From Sphingomonas nostoxanthinifaciens (GTDB lineage Bacteria > Pseudomonadota > Alphaproteobacteria > Sphingomonadales > Sphingomonadaceae), in assembly GCF_019930585.1 (NCBI RefSeq), contig NZ_CP082839.1:2228001-2292000 (forward strand): a stretch of DNA of 64,000 nucleotides, read 5' to 3'. This document shows, piece after piece, positions 37,835 through 45,992 of this stretch. The notes under the pieces are model-generated. The model ran no database searches. It was given only the letters and a program-made list of their open reading frames with translations, and was not told where the DNA came from. Position 1 is the first letter of the stretch. Each line of letters opens with the position of its first letter. The translations under genes and the position numbers were made by a program.

Positions 37835-38314
37835 TCAGCCTTCGGCGAGATTGACGTAGAGCTGATCGAGCAAGTGCGTCAGCTGGTCGAAGTCCGCGGC
37901 CGACAGGCCGGCGATGATGCGCGTATAGAGCGGCGAAGCGGCCGAGCGCGCTTTCTCCAGCGTCGCCTCGCCGTGCGGCGTCAATGCCACCAACGTCACC
38001 CGCGCATCGTCCGCACTGGGGCCGGACGCGACCAGATCGGCAGCCGCCATCCGCTGCACGATGCGCGTCATGGTCGACAGCGGGATCACCGCCGCCTCGG
38101 CGAGATCGCGGACGCCGCGCGGATGGCGCTCGCCGAGGATCATCAGCACGCGCCAGCTCGGGATATCGAGGCCGATCGCGCGCAGCCGCGGCTCGAGCGC
38201 GCCGTTGTAGCGACTCACCAGCCGGTTGAGCAGAAAGAAGGGATATTTATCGACGCAAAATGCCGGCGTCCCCGGATCGCCGAGCCTGCGATTGTCGTCC
38301 CGCCCCTGCCCCAT
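37835..38314 (-). CDS. MarR-family transcriptional regulator (second copy)
   Basis: A 159-residue MarR protein with helix-turn-helix and wing (GVRDLAEAAVIPLSTMTRIVQRM then SADDARVTLVALT). The ATG at 38314 is preferred over an upstream TTG. It is 61 bases before the CoA-hydroxylase gene on the same strand and divergent from the isatin-hydrolase-like gene, so it could control both directions. It is only distantly similar to the other MarR in this cluster, which suggests two separate effectors. Confidence 0.85.
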   Translation of the reverse strand: MGQGRDDNRRLGDPGTPAFCVDKYPFFLLNRLVSRYNGALEPRLRAIGLDIPSWRVLMILGERHPRGVRDLAEAAVIPLSTMTRIVQRMAAADLVASGPSADDARVTLVALTPHGEATLEKARSAASPLYTRIIAGLSAADFDQLTHLLDQLYVNLAEG

Positions 38315-38432
38315 AGGCCCCAGCCTTACCGAAGCAGCCAAGGCCCGGCAACGATGCCGCGCTTTTTACTTGCACCTGCACGTTTCATCCGTCAGCCTCT
38401 GCTCGTTCCACATGAACATCGGGGGCCGTCTC

Positions 38433-39212
38433 ATGTCGCTCGCCACGCTCACCCACTTCGCCGAGTCGATCGCCAGCGGCGCGATCCGGACGGTCGACCT
38501 CACCCAGACATTGTCGGAAGACACGCCGCTGCTCGTGCTGCCCGAGCCGTTCGGCCAGACGGCCGGGTTCAAGCGCGAGGAGATTTCGCGCTACGACGAT
38601 CGCGGCGTCGCCTGGTATTGGAACAATTTCACGGTCGGCGAGCATACCGGCACGCATTTCGACGCGCCTGTCCATTGGGTGACCGGCAGGGATCTGGCCG
38701 ACAATACAGTCGACGCGATCGCGCCGCGCAACTTCATCGCGCCGGCCGTGGTGATCGACTGCTCGGCCGAATGCGCCGCCGATCCCGATTTCACGCTCAC
38801 GCGCGAGGGCATCGAGGCGTGGGAGGCGGCGCATGGCCGCATTCCGCCACGATCGTGGGTGCTGTTCCGCACCGACTGGTCGAAGCGCACGGGCGACGCC
38901 TACACCAATCGCCAGCCCGACGGCGCGCACACGCCCGGCCCGGATCCCGAGGCGTGCCGCTTCCTGATCGAGGAGCGCGACGCGCACGGCTTCGGCGTCG
39001 AGACGATCGGCACCGATGCCGGCCAGGCGCATCTGATGAACCCGCCCTACCCCGCGCATACCCTGTTCCACGGCGCCGGCCGCTACGGCCTGCAATGCCT
39101 GCAGAATCTCGACCAGCTGCCGCCGACCGGCGCGGTGATCGTGTCGGCACCGCTCAAGATCGAGGGCGGCTCGGGCAGCCCGTTACGCGTGCTCGCCTTG
39201 GTCGCAGGATAG
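38433..39212 (+). CDS. cyclase/kynurenine-formamidase-superfamily hydrolase, isatin hydrolase-like
   Basis: A 259-residue metal-dependent hydrolase. The family motif HxGTHxD is present as GEHTGTHFDAP. The flanking RYDDRGVAWYWNN, GTDAGQAH and LKIEGGSGSP segments resemble isatin hydrolase more than kynurenine formamidase; this judgement is from memory of those sequences. Isatin hydrolase opens the indole-2,3-dione ring to isatinate (2-aminophenylglyoxylate). The start at 38433 follows GGGGG by eight bases. The TPP-enzyme genes follow after four bases in the same operon, which fits an arylglyoxylate product. Confidence 0.78.
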   Translation: MSLATLTHFAESIASGAIRTVDLTQTLSEDTPLLVLPEPFGQTAGFKREEISRYDDRGVAWYWNNFTVGEHTGTHFDAPVHWVTGRDLADNTVDAIAPRNFIAPAVVIDCSAECAADPDFTLTREGIEAWEAAHGRIPPRSWVLFRTDWSKRTGDAYTNRQPDGAHTPGPDPEACRFLIEERDAHGFGVETIGTDAGQAHLMNPPYPAHTLFHGAGRYGLQCLQNLDQLPPTGAVIVSAPLKIEGGSGSPLRVLALVAG

Positions 39213-39216
39213 GATC

Positions 39217-41343
39217 GTGGCCGAACGCTCGTTCAAGAAAGAGGTCGAGAAACTCCGCCTCGGCGCGGGCGAGACGTTCGAGGGCGAGGGCATCCTCGCG
39301 GTCACCAAGGCACTGCTGCAGGCGGGGGTCGCTTATGTCGGCGGTTATCAGGGCTCGCCGATCAGCCATCTGATGGACGTGTTCGCCGACGCCGATCCGC
39401 TGTTGCGCGAACTGGGCGTCCACTTCGAATCGAATGCGAGCGAGGCGGCGGCGGGCGCGATGCTGGCGGCATCGGTCAATTACCCCTTGCGCGGCGCGGT
39501 GGCGTGGAAGTCGGTCGTCGGCACCAACGTCGCGTCCGACGCGCTGTCCAATCTCGCCAGCGGCGGCGTCACCGGCGGCGCGCTGGTGATCGTCGGCGAG
39601 GATTATGGCGAAGGCTCCTCGATCATGCAGGAGCGCACCCACGCCTTCGCGATGAAGAGCCAGATGTGGCTGATCGATCCGCGTCCCAACCTGCCGACGA
39701 TCGTCGCAATGGTCGAAAAGGGCTTCGAGCTGTCCGAGGCGTCGAACACGCCAGTGATGATCGAGATGCGCGTGCGCAGCTGCCACATGACCGGCAGCTT
39801 CGTCGCGCGCGACAACCGCCGCCCGTCGATGACCGTCGGCGAGGCCGCCGCCAATCCGCGCCGCGACGTCGGCCGTATCGTGCTGCCCCCGGCCGTGTTC
39901 GTGCACGAGGTCGAGAAGGTCGAGCAGCGCTGGCCCGCCGCGCAGCGCTTTGTCGCCGAGCAGCGGCTGAACGAATGGTTCGGCCCCGCGCAGGACACGA
40001 TCGGCATCATCGTCCAGGGCGGCCTGTTCAACACGCTGAACCGGGCATTGGAGCTGGCCGGCCTGTCCGACGCCTATGGCGCGATGCAGGTGCCGGTCTA
40101 TTGCCTCAACGTCACCTATCCCCTGATCCCCGCGGAAGTGACCGCCTTCTGCGCCGGCAAGTCCGCGGTGCTGATCCTCGAGGAAGGGCAGCCCGAATTC
40201 ATCGAGCACGAGCTCAACACTTTGATGCGCCGCGCCGACCTGCAGACGGGGATCGTCGGCAAGGACATCATGCCGCGTGCCGGCGAATATACGGGGCAGG
40301 TGCTGCGCGACGGCGTCGTCGCTTTCCTGCGTGCCTACGCGCCGGAGCGCGCGCCCGAGTCATTACCCGCGCCGGCCGCCGAGCCCGAGCTGGCCAAGGC
40401 GGTGCCGGGCCGCCCGCCCGGCTTCTGCACGGGCTGCCCCGAGCGGCCGATCTTCTCGGCGATGAAGCTCGTCCAGCGCGAACTGGGCGAGCTGCACGTC
40501 TCGGCCGACATCGGCTGCCACCTCTTCTCGATCCTGCCGCCCTTCCACATCGGCAACACGACGATGGGCTATGGCCTCGGCACCGCCGCCGCCTCGGCAT
40601 TCAAGCCCGCCGGCAAGCGGGCGGTGGCGATGATGGGCGATGGCGGCTTCTGGCATAACGGGCTCACCTCCGGCCTCGGCAACGCCGTGTTCAACCAGGA
40701 CGAGACGGTGACGATCGTCGTCGACAACGGCTATTCGGCCGCGACCGGCGGACAGGACATCCTGTCATCGCGCGCCCGCAACGACACGCGCGCGACCAAC
40801 CACCCGATCGAGCGCGCGGCACGCGGCATCGGCGTCACATGGGCGCGCACCCTTTCCCGCACCTACGATGTGGCAAAGATGCGCGACACGCTCCGCGAGG
40901 CGCTGACCAGCCCCGAGGCGGGGCCGAAGCTGATCGTCGCGCAATCCGAATGCATGCTCAACAAGCAGCGGCGCGAGAGGCCGCTGCTCGCCAAGGCGGC
41001 GAAAGAGGGCAAGCGCGTGGTGCGCGAGCGCTTCGGGGTCGATCCCGACACCTGTACCGGCGATCATGCCTGCATCCGCCTGTCGGGCTGCCCCTCGCTC
41101 AGCATCCGGCCCAACCCCGATCCGCTGCGCACGCATCCGGTGACGCACATCGACAATAGCTGCGTCGGCTGCGGCAATTGCGGCGAGGTGGCGCATGCCG
41201 CCATCCTCTGCCCCTCCTTCTACAAGGCGCGCATCGTCACCAACCCGACGCGCTGGGACCGCCTCAAGGCGCGCGCACGCGGCGCGGTGATCGGCTGGCT
41301 GCAGCGGCGCCACGCCCAAGGCATCGCCGCGCGGGCCTTCTGA
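39217..41343 (+). CDS. indolepyruvate ferredoxin oxidoreductase-like protein, alpha (TPP and iron-sulfur) subunit
   Basis: A 708-residue 2-oxoacid:acceptor oxidoreductase subunit. An N-terminal pyrimidine-binding half (SNASEAAAGAM) is followed by the TPP site MGDGGFWHNG ... VVDNGYS (about 470-510) and a C-terminal ferredoxin-like region. There, CVGCGNCG plus a later CP forms one cluster motif, while the first motif (CTGDHACIRLSGCP) has only three cysteines. Such enzymes decarboxylate aryl-2-oxoacids to aryl-CoA. The start is GTG, four bases after the cyclase stop. In this setting isatinate or another arylglyoxylate is a likely substrate, giving an aroyl-CoA without a ligase. Confidence 0.87.
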   Translation: MAERSFKKEVEKLRLGAGETFEGEGILAVTKALLQAGVAYVGGYQGSPISHLMDVFADADPLLRELGVHFESNASEAAAGAMLAASVNYPLRGAVAWKSVVGTNVASDALSNLASGGVTGGALVIVGEDYGEGSSIMQERTHAFAMKSQMWLIDPRPNLPTIVAMVEKGFELSEASNTPVMIEMRVRSCHMTGSFVARDNRRPSMTVGEAAANPRRDVGRIVLPPAVFVHEVEKVEQRWPAAQRFVAEQRLNEWFGPAQDTIGIIVQGGLFNTLNRALELAGLSDAYGAMQVPVYCLNVTYPLIPAEVTAFCAGKSAVLILEEGQPEFIEHELNTLMRRADLQTGIVGKDIMPRAGEYTGQVLRDGVVAFLRAYAPERAPESLPAPAAEPELAKAVPGRPPGFCTGCPERPIFSAMKLVQRELGELHVSADIGCHLFSILPPFHIGNTTMGYGLGTAAASAFKPAGKRAVAMMGDGGFWHNGLTSGLGNAVFNQDETVTIVVDNGYSAATGGQDILSSRARNDTRATNHPIERAARGIGVTWARTLSRTYDVAKMRDTLREALTSPEAGPKLIVAQSECMLNKQRRERPLLAKAAKEGKRVVRERFGVDPDTCTGDHACIRLSGCPSLSIRPNPDPLRTHPVTHIDNSCVGCGNCGEVAHAAILCPSFYKARIVTNPTRWDRLKARARGAVIGWLQRRHAQGIAARAF

Positions 41344-42848
41344 TGGATCTTGCGCTCCCCACCGACCGCGACCGCATCACGATCGCCATTCTCGCTCTCG
41401 GCGGCGAAGGCGGCGGCGTGCTCGCCGAATGGATCCAGCAGCTCGCGCGCGCCAACGGCTATGTCGCGCAGGGCACATCGGTGCCGGGCGTGGCGCAGCG
41501 CACCGGCTCGACGGTCTATTATATCGAGCTGGTGAGGGCCGGTGCGCCCGGCGCCAACCGGCCCGATCCGGTGCTGGCGATGATGCCGGTGCCGGGCGAT
41601 GTCGACATCGTGATCGCCTCCGAGCTGATGGAGGCGGGGCGCGCGGTGCTGCGCGGCTTCGTCAGCGAGGATCGGACGACGCTGATCGGCTCGACCCACC
41701 GTATCTACGCCATCTCCGAAAAGGTGGCGCTGGGCGACGGGCGCGGCGCGGCAGAACGCATCCTCGACGCGGCCGAGCGACGTGCGCGGCGTTTCATCCG
41801 TTTCGACATGGCCGCCGCCGCCGCGCAATCGGGCAGCGTCATCAGCGCGATCATGTTCGGCGCGCTGGCGGGCAGCGCGGCTTTGCCGTTCGCGCGCGAA
41901 GCGTTCGAGGCGGCGATCCGCCATGGCGGCAAGGCGGTGCCCGCCAATCTCGCGGGCTTCGGGCTCGGGCTCACCCGCGCGCAGGATGGCGAACCGGTCG
42001 CGGCCGTCGAGGTGACGGCGCCCCCCGCGCCGACGACCGAAGCCGGGCGCGCGCTGCAGGCACGGATCGAGGCCGAGCTGCCAGCGCAGGCATGGCCGCT
42101 AGCGATCGAGGGTGTGCGCCGGCTGATGGACTATCAGGACCGTGCTTATGCCGATCTCTATCTCGATCGGCTGGCGGCGCTCGCCGCGCGCGACGACGAC
42201 AACGATGACCGGCGGCTGACAGGGGAGGCCGCGCGCCATCTCGCGCTCGCCATGGCTTATGAAGACACGATCCGCGTCGCCGATCTGAAGGTGCGCGCCA
42301 CCCGCAGCGCGCGCGTCGCCGGCGAGGTACGGCTCGCGCCCGATCAGGTGATGGCCGTCACCGATTACATGCACCCCCGCCTGCGCGAAGTGTGCGAGAC
42401 GTTGCCGGCGGCGATCGCCCGCTTCATCCTCGACCGTCCGCGCCTCACCCGCATGCTGGAGCCGTTGTTCAAGCGAGGCCGCCATGTCGAGACGACGCGC
42501 CTGCGCTGGTTCCTGCTGCTGCGCTTGCTCGCGGGCATGCGCGTGATCCGCCGCGCCACGTTGCGCTATGCCGAGGAACAGGCGCGGATCATCTCATGGC
42601 TGGCGCTGGTCGATGCGCTCGCCGCCACCGATCGCGCGGCTGCTGCCGAATTGATCGCCGCCCGCGACCTGGTCAAAGGATATTCGGACACGTTCGAGCG
42701 CGGCCTTGCCCGGTTCGAGGCGATCGCTGGCGCCGCGCGCGACCTTGTCGGCCATCCCGAAGCCGCCACGCGTATCGCGGCGTTCCGGGCGGCGGCACTA
42801 GCCGACGAGAATGGGGCAGCCCTCGCCTGCGCGATGGCGGCCGCCTGA
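41343..42848 (+). CDS. indolepyruvate oxidoreductase beta-subunit family protein with long C-terminal domain
   Basis: A 501-residue protein. The first 200 residues are the gamma-type domain of 2-oxoacid:ferredoxin oxidoreductases (ILALGGEGGGVLAEW, GVAQRTGSTVYYIE), which binds CoA or mediates electron transfer. The remaining 300 residues are a helical domain corresponding to DUF6537, found fused to this subunit in proteobacteria. It starts in the stop of the alpha-subunit gene (TGATG), so the two are made in equal amounts. It ends head-on against the SnoaL-like gene without a gap. Confidence 0.87.
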   Translation: MDLALPTDRDRITIAILALGGEGGGVLAEWIQQLARANGYVAQGTSVPGVAQRTGSTVYYIELVRAGAPGANRPDPVLAMMPVPGDVDIVIASELMEAGRAVLRGFVSEDRTTLIGSTHRIYAISEKVALGDGRGAAERILDAAERRARRFIRFDMAAAAAQSGSVISAIMFGALAGSAALPFAREAFEAAIRHGGKAVPANLAGFGLGLTRAQDGEPVAAVEVTAPPAPTTEAGRALQARIEAELPAQAWPLAIEGVRRLMDYQDRAYADLYLDRLAALAARDDDNDDRRLTGEAARHLALAMAYEDTIRVADLKVRATRSARVAGEVRLAPDQVMAVTDYMHPRLREVCETLPAAIARFILDRPRLTRMLEPLFKRGRHVETTRLRWFLLLRLLAGMRVIRRATLRYAEEQARIISWLALVDALAATDRAAAAELIAARDLVKGYSDTFERGLARFEAIAGAARDLVGHPEAATRIAAFRAAALADENGAALACAMAAA

Positions 42849-43331
42849 TCAGCGGGTGAACGGTCCCGGCTGGCCTTCGACACTGAGGAAGTCGATCAGC
42901 GCGATCTTGCCGTCGCGCAATGTCGCATAGCCCATCACCATCTCGTGGCCCGGCTTCCCGCCCTCGACCGCATCGATCAGGTGATAGGTGAAGATCTTGG
43001 TGCCGTCGGGCGAGGAGAAGGCCTGCGCGAACGGCAGCTTGATCTCCACCGCCTGCGCATGCGCCTGGATCATCCTGAAACGGGCGGCCAGTGCCGGCAG
43101 CCCGCGTGCGCGTTCGGTGCCATTGATCCGCATCGCCCCGTCGGCGGTAAAGTAGCGCCCGAACGCGTCGGCGGTGAACCCTTGCGGATCCTTGAAGGCA
43201 CCGTTCCACCACACGAACATGCGCGTCAGCACGTCGCTTTGCACCGGTGCGGAAAAGGTCGCCGGCGGCGCGGCCGCCACTGGCGCCGCGACCGCCCCGA
43301 TCGACAACGCAAATGCCAGCGCGCGCCTCAT
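42849..43331 (-). CDS. exported SnoaL/NTF2-like protein (paralogue of 52279-52755)
   Basis: A 160-residue protein with a signal peptide (MRRALAFALSIGAVAAPVAAA) and one NTF2-like domain. Its core LTRMFVWWNGAFKDPQGF is closely matched by a second exported protein at 52279-52755, so the two are paralogues. Its ATG overlaps the Rid stop, and it is the last gene of the long minus-strand operon that begins with DUF885. The role is unknown; a ligand-binding or isomerase function in the periplasm is possible. Confidence 0.75.
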   Translation of the reverse strand: MRRALAFALSIGAVAAPVAAAPPATFSAPVQSDVLTRMFVWWNGAFKDPQGFTADAFGRYFTADGAMRINGTERARGLPALAARFRMIQAHAQAVEIKLPFAQAFSSPDGTKIFTYHLIDAVEGGKPGHEMVMGYATLRDGKIALIDFLSVEGQPGPFTR

Positions 43332-43732
43332 GCGACCGCCGCGATCGCTTCGATCTCGACGAGGAAATCGGGCAGCGCCAGCGCCTGCACGCCGATGAAC
43401 GTGTTCGGCGCTGGCACCGCGCCCTCGTAGAAGGCACCGATTTCGGGCAGCACCACACCGAGCTTGTCGGGGCTGTGATCGACCACGTAGGTGCGCAAGC
43501 GGACGATGTCGGCCGGCGTCGCGCCCACTTCGGCCAGCACCGCCTTCAGATTGGCGAGCGCGGCGCGGGTCTGCGCACCGAGATCGCCCGCACCGACCAC
43601 CTGATGATCCTTGTCCCACGCCACCTGCCCGGCGAGATGGAGCGTGCGTCCGCCATCCTGCAGCGTGGCATGCGAGAAACCGTAGCCGACCGCGTCGTAG
43701 AGGGCGGCGGGATTGATGCGCTCGATCGGCAT
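43328..43732 (-). CDS. Rid-family (YjgF/YER057c/UK114) protein, non-archetypal
   Basis: A 134-residue Rid protein with the family core (GRTLHLAGQVAWD, ALANLKAVLAEVGATPADIVRLRTYV, VEIEAIA). True RidA has an arginine before the final strand that grips the imine's carboxylate; here the region reads APNTFIGVQALALPD and the arginine is missing. It probably belongs to another Rid subgroup, several of which sit in catabolic operons and act on specific imines or enamines. It follows the VOC gene in an operon with an amine/imino-acid oxidase complex, whose imine product it may hydrolyse. Confidence 0.82.
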   Translation of the reverse strand: MPIERINPAALYDAVGYGFSHATLQDGGRTLHLAGQVAWDKDHQVVGAGDLGAQTRAALANLKAVLAEVGATPADIVRLRTYVVDHSPDKLGVVLPEIGAFYEGAVPAPNTFIGVQALALPDFLVEIEAIAAVA

Positions 43733-43752
43733 GTCAGGGCTCCTTGTGTTGA

Positions 43753-44238
43753 TCAGTCGACGATTTCGAGCGGATTGCCGAAGGGATCGCGGCAATAGAG
43801 ATTCTTCTTGCCGGCGAGCGGCCCGGCCGGAATCTCGATGATCTCCATCACCGTGCAGCCCTTGGCGGCAAGCCATGCGCGTGCCTTGTCGACGTCGTCG
43901 ACGCGCAGCGCGAGGTGGTGGCCACCGATGTCGCACACGCGCGGATGCGTCGTGCCGCGACCGGCCGGGGCGTCATACTGGACGAGCTGGAGGTTCAGAT
44001 TGTCGGCGAGCTTCAGCATCGCAAGCGTGAGCGTCGCGCCTTCCACGCCGACATGCGCGCCCATCCAGTCGCGCCCATCCGCCAGCGGCGGGATCTCCGC
44101 GCCGACCAGCGGTCCCATGCGGAACAATTCGGTCGCGCCGAACGCGTCGGCATAGAAAGCGACCGCCGCATCGAGATCGGCGACGGTGAAAGAGACGTGA
44201 TCGGCCGCGATCAGGCGCGGCGCGTCGGTATCTGGCAT
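43753..44238 (-). CDS. VOC-superfamily (glyoxalase/extradiol dioxygenase fold) protein
   Basis: A 161-residue two-module VOC protein. Likely metal ligands are the His in AADHVSFTV, the His pair in GGHHLALRV and the Glu in GNPLEIVD. VOC enzymes include glyoxalases, isomerases and dioxygenases; the exact reaction is not evident. The start at 44238 is chosen over an upstream in-frame ATG because GAGGGA precedes it. It lies between the dehydrogenase complex genes and rid in a minus-strand operon. Confidence 0.82.
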   Translation of the reverse strand: MPDTDAPRLIAADHVSFTVADLDAAVAFYADAFGATELFRMGPLVGAEIPPLADGRDWMGAHVGVEGATLTLAMLKLADNLNLQLVQYDAPAGRGTTHPRVCDIGGHHLALRVDDVDKARAWLAAKGCTVMEIIEIPAGPLAGKKNLYCRDPFGNPLEIVD

Positions 44239-44299
44239 CGGCTTCGGTTCCCTCTGGCGTGACAGGCAGTCTGGCCGCCGCATCGGCGCGGCTCAATGC

Positions 44300-45706
44300 T
44301 CATGATGCGCGCGAGTTCGTTGCGGGGGCCGCAACGGTGCGCGGCTCGATCAGGTCGCCGATCCGCACCGGCCGCGCCGGATAGCGCGCGGTGAAGCCAC
44401 CGGCGCTGCCCGCCGACAGCCCGCCGTTGCGCGCGATCAGACGGAGCAACGCTCCCTCGCACGAGCGCCCCTGGCACAGGCCCATGCCGCAGCGGGTGAG
44501 CAATTTGACCGCATTGGCAGCCTCCGCCTCAGGCAATACCGCCTCGATCTCGCCATGGGTAACGTCCTCGCAACGACAGAGGATCGTCTCGGGCGGCTGT
44601 GCACGATCGAGCGCGACACTCGGGTCGGACAGTTCGGTGAGCAGCGCGGCGAAGCGGCCAAGCCGCGCGCGCTCGCGCAGCAGCGGACGTGCGCGCCGAT
44701 CGGCATCGGGGGCGAGGCCCGCGTCGCGCAGGATGTCGAGCGCGGCCAGCCGCCCCTCCACCAGCGCCGACGCCGCACCCGCGACCCCGCTCGTCTCGCC
44801 GGCAATCCACAGGCCGGGAACGTTGCTCGCCATCCGCGCGTCGTGAAGCGTTCGCCAGCCGCCGCACGGGCCTGCCCATGCGACTGCGGCACCGAGCATC
44901 CGCGGCAGATCGGACTGCGGCACGAAGCCATAGCATAGCGCCACCCCATCGCAGGCGATGCGCTCGCCGTCGAAGCGCGCGGCCGCGACGCGATCCGGGC
45001 CCTCGATCCCGTGCAGTGGCTGGCCATAGCGTACCGGCACGCGGTGTCGCCGCAGCAGGTGCAGGGCCGCGGCGGCCGTACCCAACACGCCAAGGTTGCG
45101 CAGGGCCGTCACGGCATGGCGGCCGAGGGCGGCTCCCATCGCCGCACGCGATTGATCGAACGCGACCAGCGCCACCTCGCCGCCCGCCGCCACGATCTGC
45201 GCGGCGACGACCAGCATCAGCGGGTGCGTGCCCGCCAGCACGATCCGATTGGCTGGCACCACCTGCTGCGCCTTGACCAACGTCTGCACCGCACCGGCCG
45301 ACATCACGCCGGGCAACGTCCAGCCCGGCAGCGGCACCGGCAGATCGTAGCAGCCGGTGGCGACGAGCAGGCGCCGTGCCGCTACCTGCTCCACCCCGTC
45401 CGCGCCGGCGAGATCGACGAGGAAGCCCGCATTGTTGCGCGCCACGCCGATGGCGGATCGACCCCCGAGCCAAGTCAGCCCACGCGCAATCTCGAACGCC
45501 GCGACCTCGGCTTTGACCGCGCGATAGGCTGTGCCCGGCAGCCAGCCGGTGACGACGAACGACGCGGGCGGCTGGCGCGCGATCTGGCCACCCGGCCGCT
45601 GCTGCTCGTCGACCACCGCGACCGACAAGCCCGCAGCCGCCACCGCGCGCGCCGCCGCCATCCCGGCCGGGCCGCCGCCGATCACCAGCAGATCGAACTC
45701 ACCCAT
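44300..45706 (-). CDS. HcnB/opine-oxidase alpha-like FAD-dependent oxidoreductase with BFD-type [2Fe-2S] domain
   Basis: A 468-residue pyridine-nucleotide-disulfide-type flavoprotein. It has the N-terminal FAD motif IGGGPAGMAAA, a central NAD-like domain, the second FAD segment (GLWIAGETSGVAG) and a C-terminal four-cysteine BFD-like domain (CRCEDVTHGEI ... CGMGLCQGRSC). It is the large subunit of the three-part dehydrogenase known from HcnABC, opine oxidases and D-hydroxyproline dehydrogenase. Its start overlaps the [2Fe-2S] gene by eight bases. The presence of all three genes in a row indicates an intact complex; the substrate is unknown. Confidence 0.87.
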   Translation of the reverse strand: MGEFDLLVIGGGPAGMAAARAVAAAGLSVAVVDEQQRPGGQIARQPPASFVVTGWLPGTAYRAVKAEVAAFEIARGLTWLGGRSAIGVARNNAGFLVDLAGADGVEQVAARRLLVATGCYDLPVPLPGWTLPGVMSAGAVQTLVKAQQVVPANRIVLAGTHPLMLVVAAQIVAAGGEVALVAFDQSRAAMGAALGRHAVTALRNLGVLGTAAAALHLLRRHRVPVRYGQPLHGIEGPDRVAAARFDGERIACDGVALCYGFVPQSDLPRMLGAAVAWAGPCGGWRTLHDARMASNVPGLWIAGETSGVAGAASALVEGRLAALDILRDAGLAPDADRRARPLLRERARLGRFAALLTELSDPSVALDRAQPPETILCRCEDVTHGEIEAVLPEAEAANAVKLLTRCGMGLCQGRSCEGALLRLIARNGGLSAGSAGGFTARYPARPVRIGDLIEPRTVAAPATNSRAS

Positions 45707-45992
45707 TGGCGCCGGTCTCGACCGTCATGCCGTCGGCGATCGGGGTGAGGCAAGCGCGCAGGCGGCGTTCGATCCCGCCGCTGCGCACGCTTACGAAGCA
45801 TTCGCTGCACGTCCCCATGTTGCACCACGCACCGCGCGCCGCGCCTTGCCGATCCACCCGCAGCGCCGTCCGGCCACTGGCGGCGAGCACCGCCAGCACG
45901 GTCTCGCCGGGGAATGCCTGCACCGGCGCGCCGTCGATCCAGATGGTGACGGCGTCGGCGCGCGCGACGCCGGTTTCGATCCGGCCGCTCAT
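45699..45992 (-). CDS. (2Fe-2S)-binding protein, HcnA-like small subunit
   Basis: A 97-residue plant-type ferredoxin-like subunit. The four cluster cysteines are in CNMGTCSECFV and RACL. It is the electron-transfer subunit of the dehydrogenase complex and sits between its two flavoprotein partners, overlapping both (ATGA with the upstream gene, eight bases with the downstream one). Confidence 0.88.
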   Translation of the reverse strand: MSGRIETGVARADAVTIWIDGAPVQAFPGETVLAVLAASGRTALRVDRQGAARGAWCNMGTCSECFVSVRSGGIERRLRACLTPIADGMTVETGANG

